DNA of 64,000 nucleotides from Sclerodactyla briareus (taxonomy: Eukaryota; Echinodermata; Holothuroidea; Dendrochirotida; Sclerodactylidae): contig JAODTK010001332.1 of NCBI GenBank assembly GCA_026419785.1, forward strand, positions 124,001 to 188,000. Reading direction: 5' to 3'. The notes below the pieces were generated by a model. That model was not told where the DNA came from. It made no database searches and saw only the letters and a list, made by a program, of their open reading frames with translations. Position numbers and translations under genes: made by a program. Of this stretch, positions 34,213 through 47,240 are shown piece after piece (the first letter of the stretch is position 1; every line of letters begins with the position of its first letter).

Positions 34213-34873
34213 AACACTAGAGCTAGAATAATCAGCTGTCATTAAGATTAATGGTTGATAATTCATTCGTCTTGAAAATATCATGTAGTGTAATTCCGCC
34301 CTATTCCGATACAATAACTGTGAATAACCTCCCAGTATTTGTATCTAATTTTGCATCCCCAACAACTTGCTCACGTCCAAGCACCATGCCTCCAAATCAC
34401 GAAGAAACGTCGAAACTGGCAATATTGTTTTTCCATGTACTCTACTTTTGTAACTACATAATTCCCAGTGTAGTGATATTTTCCCTAATTTACCAATCCA
34501 TTTACAGTGAGGAATGAAGAATATAACATACATGAATAACAAAATAAACACAACCTACCAAATGAACTATCAAACAGTTTTATGACTCTGGCAACTCTCA
34601 GCGTGTCGATTTTCCAAAAAAAAAAAATGTTCCGAGATATTACGAAAAAACAGTCAATTGTCAAATTGCTTTTGGTCATACTCAGAGGGATATACAAATA
34701 CCGTAACTCACTGTTAATACTTAATTAATCGTAATATTCCTGATCTGCATGTAATTGTAGCATACATTAAGATAATGTCCGCATGTTATTACATGGAAGT
34801 CACAAAATATCAAGACTAACTGAATAAGACAGTGGTGTCACTGCGCTGGTACAGTAATTGATGACCGCTTCAT
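34213..34873. other. Unannotated AT-rich DNA
   Basis: A-run near 34616-34627. No recognisable gene. Confidence 0.4.
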
Positions 34874-35215
34874 TCAAACCAATGCAGCAGTCCTCCAGTC
34901 CTCCGAGAATGCTACATTGCTTGCATATACCTTCTTGCATGTACGATCCCATATTCGACCCAGTCTGTGAGTGTAGAAAAATGTAAAGAAACGTCTTAAC
35001 ACGTTTTCCAGTAGAAAGTTTTTGGTTAAAATACCTTGTTTGAGTTCATAAGCGACAAAACCAGCAATTAACACTGGTAGGCATTGAAGTTCTTTTTTTT
35101 TTAATTCAACGTTCAGCGAATTTTCCCCGCTGCAAATAGTACTACCTGTCGTTACTCTCTCTCGACGTTTCCATGTATATATTGAAAAATAGTGACAGGC
35201 AATAATACGCATCAA
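34874..35215 (-). CDS. 113-codon frame, unidentified; possible transposase remnant
   Basis: A minus-strand frame with protein-like composition; the best part is LQCLPVLIAGFVAYELKQGI followed by a basic, aromatic segment (LRRFFTFFYTHRLGRIW). The IAGFVAYEL words resemble the IAGYxxxKL stretch near the C-terminus of some THAP/P- or hAT-type transposases, but nothing else supports that. A ten-base A-run (about 35093-35102) lies in the reading frame, a likely place for an indel. No flanking inverted repeats were found. Confidence 0.22.
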   Translation of the reverse strand: MMRIIACHYFSIYTWKRRERVTTGSTICSGENSLNVELKKKELQCLPVLIAGFVAYELKQGILTKNFLLENVLRRFFTFFYTHRLGRIWDRTCKKVYASNVAFSEDWRTAALV

Positions 35216-36769
35216 TAATGTAAGATCAATATATAACTTACAATGGAAACTAATTAAAGTAGAACCTCTAGAACGTGGAAGTAATAATGTTAGTTCTATC
35301 TCGTACTATATCTACGCCCAAACAACGACTCGGGTAACGTGGACTGTTCAATAACTCACGTAATGAGATCAATAAAGAGAAGCGTTTTTGGAAGACATGG
35401 TGGTCTCATGGGCAGATGAAAATTAACGTTGTAACATCACACCTTAGACACCTCGAACGTATTTAAATTCGAATCATACATTTTCTAGGAGGTCACTTCG
35501 ATGAGACACTGTCGTTTTGCAACACCCGAGGAAAAATGGACGGTGCTCGAAATGGGAGCGGAGTTTCAACCTCAAGGCTCTCATTTCGTGTGTTATTCGC
35601 ATTTAGCCAGGCAACCCCCGAGCGAATACTAGGCACATCCGTTCACATGATATCGCAGCAGGAATATCGGAATCATTGCTTTGACATATCATAGTGATGA
35701 TTATCGTGTTGATAATGAATTGCACTGCGGGCCGTTTCTCGCTGTGTCGTAGGCAACAGACGCCGTCACTCATTCGCTAGTTACTACCAGACGGACCGCC
35801 TCTGTTAAACCACACCCTGTAGTATTGTGATCAATACACGCATAGCTTACACGCATGAATGAGGCTCGAGATCTCCACATGCATCTAAAGAAATGCGGGA
35901 CAGGTTTGGCGCATTGTGTATGTGAGTATTTTACTTTTGGGTACTATATACAAAGTATCAGAGCTATCACCACACCTAGAAGTGAAAGCACCTTTTGCAT
36001 CCTTTCGGGTATTAACGCATTCACAAGAAGCAGTCAATATATGCCCCCTACGCACAAATTGCAATGAAAGTAAATATATAAAACAATACTTTTAGCAATG
36101 TGTGGGTATCATTCAATACACTCTTATCAAACACTACCTCATTGGGAACAATGGGCTCTGTTCCACCGCCTGAAACCCTCACAGTTCCCAATAATATGCA
36201 GTCGGGAGTTGGGAGGTACCAATGCGCAAGCCAACGGGTGAGCAGATAGGTTACTTAACGGTTAGTCTCTCAGATCAATCCTGGGGCGCTACAAAAAAAA
36301 ATGGGAACACATTCTTTAGTTATTTGTTTATAATATGTTCAATATCCCTGTCACAATGGTGATAATTGTCCTTTCTCATTGGTTTTCTTCATTATAATAT
36401 TAATCCTGAACTGGCATATCCAAATAATTTGATGATCGGTTCTGGAAACAGCTGAATTGTGATTTGAATAACACTGATAAAATTCGTCAATGATATTTTC
36501 ATTGTCATGCTGGTCCCGCCAAAGACCTAGTACGAACGCATAGAAGCATCCAACAGCCTAAATGATAGTGGGCCTAAATTAACGCGATGCTCATTGTGTT
36601 TTTATTCCTTTTTTTCTCAGAAGGTCCCATGAACGAGTTTGGAATGACATAATATATACAATGGTCATGTGGAGACGACATCACTAAATTGTTAACTATT
36701 TCATTGAATATCTATCTGCCGCCTACCATTTATTGGCTTCATCTGCGGCTACTATTCCGCGTGTTTAGT
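35216..36769. other. Unannotated DNA
   Basis: Nothing recognised; the 70-codon frame at 35855-36067 lacks motifs. Confidence 0.4.
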
Positions 36770-37330
36770 TTCTTTGTACATTCGTACACTGCACTGCCTA
36801 TATACAATAAACTTGTAAATACCAAAATATACTGAATGAGTGTCAATATCACTACTCGATACTTGTCTTTGACTAAGTAATCCATGTGTAATGCAATTGG
36901 TCGCTTCGTCCACGGGTACTTTCTCGTAGTTTCGATATATTAGATACCTACTTTTCTCTTTTCCCTGTACTGAAGTTCTCCATTACGTATTTGTTTTCCA
37001 TTCAGGTCATACCAGTGAGTTAGATGGAATATAACAAACTAGTTATCTACAATAATGAAAAAGGGTTGTATTGATTACATTCATTATAACTGTTAAATGC
37101 CTCACCAAGTCATTCTCGTATAATGGTATTCGCTTTGTTCAACACAAGGTAAAAGCTCCTGAAATATACAATGAACTTGTGGAGGCTGACTCAAGTGTAC
37201 TAAATGAGTGTCGCTCACAACTGCACGCTTTCCCAACTACTCCCTGTGCGATGGCAGTCACCCTATCAGGCCTATTGTCCACCACAACTAACTTTTGGTC
37301 TTTCCAATATTATTGTTCTGTACATTTTTA
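36770..37330 (+). repeat. Two diverged repeat units (copies B and C)
   Basis: Unit B has CAATAAACTTGTAAATACCA, ATGAGTGTC, GTAATCCATGTGTAATGC, CGCTTCGTCCACG and a pyrimidine-rich run ending TTTTCCATTCAG at about 37004. Unit C has GTTAAATGCCTCACCAAGTC, CAATGAACTTGTGGAGGC and AATGAGTGTCGCTCAC, reading LVEADSSVLNECRSQL. The B and C hallmarks are spaced about 360 bp apart, and copy A at 18.2 kb carries the same blocks. A weaker echo (ATGCAATTGGTCGATTTGTC) lies near 39506, beyond the LINE. Confidence 0.4.
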
Positions 37331-37559
37331 AAAAATCCATTTGTTATTCAGATTATAAACAATATTGAATTTCATTAATTCATTCATCATTCCATGAACA
37401 TAAATTTTACATAATATAATGTGAATATATCAGTAATAAACAAACAATATATATGATGATACTCGAGCTAGTTGAAAGAAAGTATACCTAAATGGAAAGA
37501 GAGGAGGAAAATAGTTATAAATAACTTATACTAGGTCTGACCACCGAACCCTAGAGAGA

Positions 37560-39050
37560 AAAAAGAAGAGAAACATCACAACACAATAGAAGGAAGACAA
37601 AAAAAAAACATAAGGGGGAGGGGAGGCAGAGATTGTTTAAAAGGGTTTACCACTCATTTTTAAATTGCGTTTGAGATTTTCCTTAAAGTTACCCATCGTA
37701 TTCCTCTGTTAAATATCTAATGGCAGAGAGTTCCATAAACGTACACCTCTATACTGAATTGATCTTTTACGAATCTCTGTTCTTAATTTCATAATACGAA
37801 GATGAATAGCACTCCATGTATAAAGGTCATGAAATTAAATATTATCACATGATTGGATTTACTTCACCGTTTTGGGCAGAAGATTATTCATGAGAAGGTA
37901 CATGAGAACTCCTACTTTCAGATTGTGAATGTTTATTTAATTGGCATTATATTGAGTCTTCCTCATTACGGGGTTGTATGATCTCAAACCAAGCCCACCC
38001 TTACTAACAGGCGAACAGCCCTCTTTTGAAGTAGTAGTAGTTAGTAGCATTGCCAAAGCCCCCATACAACCGTACATATTGGCGTAACAACCTATTGGTA
38101 AAATGAGAGCATTGTATAGTCATAAGTGGGATCTTGTAGAGAAGAAATGTACCATCCTTTGCTTATGACACCAATAGACATTGCCACCCTACTGCAAACA
38201 TTATGGATGTGATGTGTCCACTTTAGGTTTTTTCATGGATAGTAATTCTCCCCAAAAAATCATTTCTTTACCCTCTTATCACTGTTTATCATTGTTGAGT
38301 ATACATCCAATCGCTCTTCCCTGTGGTTATGGAAGATGATAACCCTGTTTTTTTATGAATTCATGATAATTTGTTACTACACAACCAATATGAACGTTAT
38401 TTATTCATAGTACCAGTGCTGTTCCTTCAATGAATTTTTTTGTTGTGTTTAGTACAGATAGTTTGGTCATCTGCAAACATTAATAAATTCAATATTTTTG
38501 GACGACGCATTAATGATCATTTACAGAATAAAAAAGTAACAGGGCCTGAAAAAATACTCCTTGTGGCATCCCACAGATAACTTGTTTTAATTCCGAATTA
38601 ATGACTAACACTACATATTGGAGAGCATACTTCATATCGTTGACGGTCCAATCGTATACCTTACCTCTAAAAGATAGTATGATAACCTTATCAAAGAGCA
38701 TACTTCGTTCTCAAATGCGAGTAAAACGTCATCTACAACATTGGCTAAAAATATTGATTTTCCGATAAAATATTGTAATCGATTATAAAAATTGTAACTC
38801 CTTTTCATGCATTATCTCAATCTCTCCAAACTTTGATAGTGCTGGCAAAACTTAAATAGGTTTTAAATATGCTAACTGAGCTTGGTCTCTATTTGAAAGA
38901 CAGGACCACTTATTCACTTTCAAGTGCTGTGAAAATACGAGTATCTACGAGGGATTAAATATATGATTGACTGCTGGTGAGATCGAGTGCAGGAAGAAAG
39001 CATAACTAATAGTTGGAAGTTCGTTACATGAAAGAAGAAATCTCTATATT
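37560..39050 (-). mobile_element. CR1/jockey-group LINE with RT domain, multiply frameshifted
   Basis: Reading down the minus strand, RT blocks appear in the right order. NHIFNPS lies near 38960 and VLPALSKFGE near 38840. DDVLLAFENE lies near 38720. The frame 38510-38701 has ICGMPQG (usual CGVPQG) and LLLFYSVNDH. The catalytic LMFADDQT, with both aspartates, lies near 38460-38482. Then come CSRVAMSIGVI near 38190 and QKRAVRLL near 38010. NIHNLKVGVLMYLLMNNLLP lies near 37880-37935. GVRLWNSLPLDI near 37711-37750 closes the polyprotein. Frame changes occur between blocks and a TGA follows the catalytic box. No endonuclease or ORF1 was seen, so it is 5'-truncated. Confidence 0.85.
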
Positions 39051-40669
39051 TGTTTCAGCTTACGCACTTTTGTAACTTTTCCATCATATTTTATTATTCT
39101 TTCCAATATCTCGACTTGTAAATGGTTTGTAACCCAAGTATGCTACTCTCGTCAACTGCTAATTAATCAGTTCATCGTTGCTAACTTCATTCTCAATGAT
39201 TTGTTTTTGAGTATTCTTCCCTATAGTTACTGCATTTATTTTTATTTATTCAGACGATACCGAAAGCTGAAATTATATACTATAATCTAAGAGAAACCTC
39301 ATGAGTGTCCTCCTATAAACTGCTGACTGATTAATCACGTAAACCTGTTTCAATGCGTTATTGGTTTGTTGACGACTTGTTTTTGCATTGTGTTGTCTTC
39401 CGATCTATTTTTTATTTTTTTTGTTCGGCTTTCTCAACTCTGTTTTCATTTGAAATCACTACTTGAAATTTTTGTAACTAGTGAGTGTGGGTCTAACTCA
39501 CAAAATGCAATTGGTCGATTTGTCCCCAACACTACACTGTAAAACTCAACGTCACTTGGGATAACTCGATACATCAGAGGTAACTTCCTGCCTGGCACCT
39601 TTCAAGTTCAACGAATCTATGTTCTTTATAGAAGAATATCATTTACCTAGATAATACAAGGTTATCCCAATGCGTTGGGTTTTCGCCAGTGTCAAGGTTG
39701 CATCTTCTTACTCTCCTATTACTTCTCGTCTAGATTTAAAAAAAACACCAAAATGTCATGATTCGTAATTATACATGGTTTGGTAAGGTATGTGACAGTA
39801 TCAGCTTCTATCCATAGTAATATGCACTCTCATAAATTAACCCACACGTAATGTAATGCATGTCATCTAGTTTCTCTGTATACCCTCTCTAATGATTTCA
39901 TTTCTTCCCTTTCCCCTCCGCCCAATTTAGGTCACAAACAAAGATATGCTATTGACATACACAATGCCTCTTCGAAGGCCTATAAAGTAATTAATAATAC
40001 ATGATTGTTGTGCTTTCATTAATTCGGTCAAAGAATCATTTCGAAAATTTAAAACCATAACACATTCCCTTTGTCATGCAGCGCTTTGTATCGTCATTGT
40101 GTTTTGCAAAATAGACTTTAGGAACTTATTTGACCTAGGTGACCAAATTAAATACTCAGCCAAGCACCCTAATCTGTGATGTGTCCATGTCGACGGTCCA
40201 TGTTCCCATTCTCTTCATAGACTGCCCTGTCCGACATTGTTCTCATCGTAATATCGACATCGATAAATGACGTTGTCATTCTTGGTAGACTGTGAATCAA
40301 ATCCTAGATTTCCCTTTTTTGACAGCTGCAGGTCATATTCTTGAATCCGTTCTGGTGTCAGTAACAGTCGCATCTAATCACGAATCGAGTTTTGTCATGC
40401 ACAGGCCTCCAACGCATTAGCAATGTATTCTTTCAGTGGGCCCCACATTCCCCTGATGCTTGGTTTTCCTTCCTTTGAAGTGTCGCATCCACTAATCTAT
40501 GGACAGAAGAAATATATTTATTAACTTCCACAATAGTTGAATCCAATCATAAATTTTATCTCTTTCAGTCCGCAGTTAATTGACCTAGTTACTATAACAT
40601 GGTAGATCAACGTTGAGTCGGTTTGAAAAATAACCGAACGCGCATAACTATATCACTCCTCTTGGGTAG
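39051..40669. other. Unannotated AT-rich DNA
   Basis: Only the faint unit near 39506 and short T/A runs; a CCCAATTTAG acceptor-like site lies at about 39930. No gene or other repeat recognised. Confidence 0.38.
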
Positions 40670-41600
40670 CAACCGCATAAATATGACGCTTGCTTAAATC
40701 ATCATCATCATCATCAACATCATGCTTCAATTCAATGAATGGTTAAGCCCAATGCCTTCTCAGTTATGATAATGTTGACGGTTAGTTCTCATTACTAATT
40801 GATATAGCCTCGCCAAGGGCATATTAGGTACCGTATCGTAAGACTGCAGGAACCTGTAGTTTCGTTTCAAAACTTTTCTCCAAGCCGAAACTGTAAAGTT
40901 CATTGTTATCTGAAATTGTGGGAATTGTGTTTTTATATCACGTATCGAATGTTGTAGCATTTTTTTAACAACATGATATTTTTCAGATTGGTCCATGTGT
41001 TGTTGATCGTCAAGATCAGCCGTATGATTCTTACAGCGTAGCACCACTTCTGACGCCATGAGGACTTATAAAAGTATAATGGGCAGACTAACAGCTGTTG
41101 CTACACTAACTGCAAGACCAGTGTGAGTTTCTCAGTAACTGAGAGGAGTGCCGGGCGGACTCGAAAGCCTTTCATAATTCCTAATTTTAAGTCCTCATTA
41201 GCGCAGAAGTGGTTCCATTTTTAGTCTCCCGCTGTGGAGAATCATACGACTGAATCTCTCAGTTCGTCGATTCAGACGTTTGGCACAAAGTAAGGCGGTT
41301 GACATCGACTTACCAACACATAACATGCTTGTTTTTGTTTTTTTTTCAAATGATTGACAAATTCCAGGTAGGAGGCTGTGCACAGGTTTTTGTTGTTGAA
41401 TCCGTCTAGGGTGTGCCGCCTCATCCCGCATGATACCAGGAATAGTAAATAATGCGACTTTTGGAACATAGCAGTTGTGATCATGACAACGGTCTCTCTG
41501 TCATTGTAGTACAATTTTAGGAAAAAATATATATCAACCATTACAGTTAAGCATGAATGTGAATTTTATATATGAATTATCCTGTGAAGTATCCCGATTT
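40670..41600 (-). pseudogene. Paralogous segment 1, unidentified coding-like sequence
   Basis: This segment and 44162-44710 share a series of blocks in the same order. These are ATCATCATCATC followed by AAGCCC, TTTCGTTTCAAAACTT, CCAGGTAGGAGGCTG (here), GTGCCGCCTCATCC and ATTATCCTGTGAA. On the minus strand the shared parts read similarly as protein: MRRHTLD...KNLCTASYLE here against MRRHPILPKKLCSLPRT, and LKRNYRFLQSYDTVP against FKRNVCFLQYLLYP. The 99-codon frame at 40760-41059 has ordinary composition. About 350 bp in the middle are missing from segment 2. The family is not recognised; either a duplicated host gene fragment or an unnamed transposon. Confidence 0.4.
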
Positions 41601-44161
41601 TTTCCTTGCTCTTGACCTATAGCACTTGAATTAATAGAGTATAGAAAATCAATGCTATAAATTAATATAATATCGAAATAGGCGAATCCAATGGAGCCAA
41701 TACTTCCCCGGATAGACTCCTAATCTAATTGTAAATAATCTTTTCCAATTCGAAATAAGAATAATGAATATGGCCGATCATTAACTGTAGGGATAGCCAT
41801 ATTAAACGTTTGTCAATTGAAAATGTAACTTTTAACAACCATATATAACACAGAGATAATCTAATCGAACCATATCATTGAATTTCTAAGTAACCATAAA
41901 CAAACTCAATCCAACTATATTGAAAACAATTAAGCAAATCTGTTAACCGCTTACTCCAGCAATGAGTTCACAATTGGCAATTGCATTCCTGAAGCTACTA
42001 GGCCATGGTACAGTCCATGGTACTCTCCATGTTTCCTGTAATTTTATCGTAAACGTGTTAAACTCACGATTCCTGACCTCTGTCCGTTCTCGTTCTTCGT
42101 CTGTCGTAACGTGTTCACTTCCTATAGAAACGGGGAAGTCCTAATGCAGGATGTGGAAAAACACTCCTAATAAAGAGCGGGAAAACAAGGTGGAATGACA
42201 ATAATTTGTTAGCCTATCAACGTGTTTGCTGTGTTATTCATGATGATTCCTATTCCCGATTAACTCAGATACTAATTTTATGGCGAGAATAAGAAAATAA
42301 GCTTAGCCGTTTAAGCGGGGACGACTAAAACTGTGTTTTTTTGTTTTGTTTTTTGTTTTGTTTTTTTCCTGGAATTAAGAATAAGAGGTAAACGTGTGGC
42401 ACCAACAAGTCACCATGCCTGGCTTGAGGTTTTACCCTTACTGTATTGAAGTATGTTTTGAAACTTGTTCAATATAAATACATGTATTTCCCCCCCCAAA
42501 TACATCCGACTGACACGATATCTTCTGATTGCTTGACGTGAATAAAATCGCTTTTTTTATACATTCGACTGTAGATAATGTAACAGAGCCAAGGGCGATT
42601 ATCGATTATACAACACAAATAATTTCCCATTTTACGAACAACAATGAACGCTGAAGAAAATATATAATACGAAAGAAAATTCAATCAGTTTTTGCAACTT
42701 AGGTACACTGTATCAGATAAACACGCATTAAAAAAAACCGGCTCACATTTCTATCCAGCCGAGTGGTGAATGATTTGTATTCATTGTAATCCCACCACAC
42801 ACAACATCTTGGTTAACATACGCGATTTGCCTTATGGACAATGAAAGGCCAGGCGTATTTTGTCACAAAACACTACGATGGTGCATCCTGTCTCCGTGCG
42901 TAACCTACTTGTTCATAAAGCCCAACATAACCTCGTAACATATAAGGACCTCACCACTTTTGCTACACGACTTACGTTTGACACAGCTTGAGACAGTGTG
43001 AGATCATACGCTCACTCCGGTCCAGTATGAAACGAGTCAGAAGAAATTGCTTCATCGGAACGACCTGGAAACCACATCAACCCAAGAAGATGACATCAGA
43101 ATTTAAAGAATTGTCCACAGTTCATGCAAACAAGCCAAGCGGTTCTTGACGGCATTGACACTCTTCGACCAACACGTCATCTATGGGAGGCTATTCCAAT
43201 CATCGTTCACTCGTAGAAAAGTAAAACCCAATGTCTAATATGCATGTTACACGAAGACTGAGAACATGGCCTCTATCAGCGGTACTATTAGAAGATTCAA
43301 AGTAGTAGTCGTAAGAAAGGGCCCATTCGAGGCAGGACAAATGAAAAACTCGAACAAATCACCCCGATTCGCCGCGATTTTTGCTCATCCGGCAAATCTC
43401 CACGGACACTGAAATATTCTCGTCGCCCTTCTTTGAAACGTTCTCGATTAGCCGCTTACCTTCGCGCTAAGGATTCTACATTTGCACGAAATAATCAGGT
43501 GAGAATCTCATCAACACAGCTCAACACAGTCGGACAACAATGTCTTTGTCAAGAAAAACGAAAATAGCAATTAAATAAGCCGACGATCTTTCCCAGCGGC
43601 TTCCGGCACTGCTTGTAAGTTCCACTGGAGGATGAATCGAAATTACACCGTCAATATCTTTTTTTTTGTCCTCAGAATTTACCACACTAATTCTCGACAT
43701 TTCAACTAAAAAAAAAAAAAAATATCGTTCGGTTGATCGCCGACATGTATTCAATTGAATTTATCGGCGTTGGAAAACCCATACATCGGAAGACTCAATC
43801 GGAGGAAGACTCCATTTGAACAATTGCAACATCATCATTGGAAGATGATGATGCAACTATATGTCGTCAGCATTATTTGTTAACTCTAGTTGACACAGAT
43901 CGCTCGTTAATATAGTGCCAAGAAGAGTTAGGGACCAAGGGACGCCCGGTGATGATTGACTATCCCGGGGCTCCCAGAAAGATATAAAGGGTATGTATAT
44001 AAAATAATGAATTGCAAAGAAAAAAATATAAATTTCAAGTCAACCCTGAAATACTATCAGAGTACTATCAAATGAGGCCACGTGAGGACGGGTTCAAAGA
44101 TTGCAAAATGCGCGCAGAAATAAACCACCCCACTTTGGTTCGTCAACAGCAGAAATATAGG
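41601..44161. other. Unannotated DNA
   Basis: TTTTGTTT-type T/G run at 42338-42366, C-run 42490-42497, A-run 43708-43722 and GATGATGATG words near 43846. Frames are short and without motifs. Confidence 0.38.
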
Positions 44162-44710
44162 CCGATAGCTTGATATCTTCCTTCAGGCATCATCATCATG
44201 TTTGACAGCGAATAAAGGAGTCACCTTAAAGCCCATCAAGTTAGTGATATTAGTAGACAGTGAGGTTGTTATTATACGGTTGATATCGCCCGGTCACGGG
44301 CCGATATAGGGTACAGTAGGTATTGTAGGAAACATACGTTTCGTTTCAAAACTTCGAGACAAAAAGAGGATAACATTGCCAATAGCCCAAGTTATCAAGA
44401 ATCACGGACTGAGAGTAGACCTTTGTCCACAGAAAAAAGGAATGTTACAGGATTCTTAAACAACCGATGAGTAAATTGCTCATGTGGATCTTTTAAGCGG
44501 TTTTCACACAGTTCGAGGTAGGCTGCATAGTTTTTTAGGTAATATAGGGTGCCGCCTCATCCTCGACGAATACCAAACATGTTAAAATGCACTCGGAAAC
44601 ACGTCAGTTGACAACGTCCATTGTATGGTATTACAGTTAAAAAACAAAACAATTACGACATTATATCTGATTGTGAGAGTTTATATACACATTATCCTGT
44701 GAAATGTAAC
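44162..44710 (-). pseudogene. Paralogous segment 2, unidentified coding-like sequence
   Basis: A shorter, more broken counterpart of the 40670-41600 segment, in the same orientation and about 3.5 kb away. The conserved blocks are GTTTCGTTTCAAAACTTCGA (44338), GAGGTAGGCTGCATAG (44515), GGGTGCCGCCTCATCC (44550) and ACATTATCCTGTGAAATG (44691). A minus-strand reading NRLKDPHEQFTHRLFKNP (around 44460-44510) looks protein-like. The copies share similar minus-strand readings, suggesting that the ancestor was coding. Confidence 0.4.
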
Positions 44711-46817
44711 CATAATCGCTGAGAATGGATCACGACTTGTTTTACTCACAGAGGTTCCTGGATTCTCCGTCAATCTCTCACCTTGTTAGAAACGCTTTCT
44801 CATTGTTCATTTCATTTGCATGAAGACTATCGGAATCATTTATCTAAGCGCGCATTAGTTTGAACCTCGTGGTTAATTAGGTCGTAGTAGTATTAGTTTT
44901 AGTCTCCGTCTATTCTACATGCTCATGATCAACCTCCACCACGTAATCATGATCTTGCCACTTTATTCTATCCTCAGAACTGTAATGTGATGTCCGCTGA
45001 CACCCCTGGACGTGTCCAAAATTGATAGGCTTTTTGCTATCCGTAGTTTTTTTTTTTTTTTCTTTCAAAACAACCGTGAGGAGTCAAGAAGCCTGTACCT
45101 TGCAGTTCCAACAGAGATCACGAGAGATCACGAGAATCACGATAGATTCGGTCCGAAATGCGATGTTTTATCGTTGCAAAATATTTTTTCACATGGTTTG
45201 CCTTCGTTAAATTACAACGACTACCTGACCTCCTGACTATAACACTAAATGACTCTTGCGTTTAATGGCATCACGATTCACCCAATAATATTTTGTAATA
45301 TCGACGGACATGGAACAGTGTACGTTACCTCGTGCTTCAGGGCGACCTCGACCTCACTGCTGGTAGTATGACAGGTATAAGCATAGTCACGCGTTCAGTT
45401 CCTAGACACTTGTTATGTAATGGTGGCAATAATATATGCGTGATACTGTAGCTCCGTCAAATATAGCTCCGGACAATTTATTGCATGCGAGTTTTGAAGC
45501 CCATCGGAGCCGGAAGGGACGACTGTGCATTCTATAGAGATGAATTTCCACGTGTGGAGAGTGGATGACTTTTAGAAGTATTAGTGGTTCGCCCCCGTGT
45601 GAACAGCACGGTCATGACAGGGAACACGCGTGGTCGAGATTGAACAGCGACAGGGTGTGAGATGTTCATTACGTGTTTGACAATTGGATCGAGGTATATG
45701 TTTGAAGTTTTTGAGTTATCACATTGCCAAACGCTCATTCAGAATTTAAGTCACTATTATAGTACGAATAGCCACTTTTTTGGGGGTAGTTGATAAACCT
45801 TGTGAGTTTGTTCATACTGGGAACTCACTTGTATAGTCGCCTACACTTTAATGATAGAATATGCCCTCAGTGGTATTCTAAAATGACTTTTCGTGACTTA
45901 TCGCCAATAAATAGATACCGATGCTAATGTCTGAGTTTCAAGATTTATAACTACAGGTTATCAGCATTTGGTTGTTTTCCAGATACCGCATAATGTTTGA
46001 TCTGTTCTCCAATGTCTTATTTCATCAGTGTGATCGTACAAACTCTACTCTTTAACTGAAACGACACATGATGACACAAGCATTACGGTATCCCACTGTT
46101 CTCTGTGTAGGTGTTGATTGATGGTAGTATGACCTAGGTCATTTTTCATCTGTCTAAAACACCACAATTAACGTTTGCTGTGCCATGCCGTGTGTGCAGA
46201 GCTTATTGGAGCTGAACAAGGAACAACTTTTCATATAGGTTTACATAAACGAGACAACTGAGGAGTTACTAATTACATGGGAAAGTAGCAAACGGCCCGC
46301 GCGTTAGTAATATTTGTTAGGTTATATATATGCAAACCGTCCTGGATAATCGAGCACTTTTACTACTTCAAAACACAGAACTTAACTCTTCCAGGGCCAG
46401 TCGCGAGGATCAAACTGAAGGTCCAGAGTATTTCCCTTCTGCCCATAGAACTACACAGATGATGAGAACGTGTAAGTGCTAGGTCTCCTTGAACGTTAAC
46501 ACTGTTTCACAGAAATTAACTGGCACGCTGCTGTCATTACTATACTGTAAGATTCACAACAACTACTCAGAATGTATAGTGAAATATATGACTGTTTTAC
46601 TGTGAATTTTCAGTCCTGTATTTTACGGTTACAATTTACAGTAAATGCAGGGCACAAGTTTGCCAGTAATCACTTTGTACATACTTTTGTTACAGAGTTG
46701 CTGTATTGAGTCAGCTATCGTGTATGGGATGCTTCATTCCGCAATCCCAATGCCACCTCTGTAAATCTCGGAGGAGATTCGAACTCTTCTAGAAAGAGGG
46801 CGTGCAGTCAGTAATGT
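44711..46817. other. Unannotated DNA
   Basis: T-run at 45048-45062. The frame at 45532-45738 (minus) has ordinary composition but no motif. Around 46548-46640 ACTGTAAGATTCACA and TTACTGTGAATTTTCAG form a loose inverted pair, as in small MITEs, but no clean ends were found. Confidence 0.35.
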
Positions 46818-46914
46818 ATAACACGTACGCTGTAATGAGTATTAGGTCAGATTACACGTACGCTGTATGAGTATGAGGATCAATTACCCGTTCGCTGTAT
46901 GAGTATGAGATCAA
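46818..46914. repeat. Minisatellite, three ~32-bp units
   Basis: The unit ACACGTACGCTGTATGAG followed by TATGAGGATCAAT occurs three times in tandem, with small changes (ACGTACGC, ACGTACGC, CCGTTCGC). Confidence 0.85.
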
Positions 46915-47240
46915 TACGATCTATCTCAGGATTGTTTGTCAGCACGTTATATCAAGTAATGTAAAAGTACTAATCGTGTTTATCTCATCGGTCCCAATGG
47001 GTGGATGAATGGCCATTCCACCTATTTGTATGGTTGTTGGTTGCCATAGCAGACGTCTGCTCTGGTGAAGAACTATCCACTGAGGTGTACCAAATGGTGG
47101 TAACCCGTTGAAATGAGGTGTACTCGAAAACGGTGTCCTCTCATGTGGGTGTGTGTGCACCCATATCCGTCAGATGTTTTTAGTTCTTCGCGAAATCTCC
47201 AGTTTGGAAGTGGCCGAACACAGCAAGTCTTGCACACTAA
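46915..47240. other. Unannotated DNA
   Basis: No recognised feature. Confidence 0.4.

Noticed and set aside
46818-46914. CRISPR-like array
   Set aside because: Three units directly abut without unique spacers, so it is a plain minisatellite in an animal genome.
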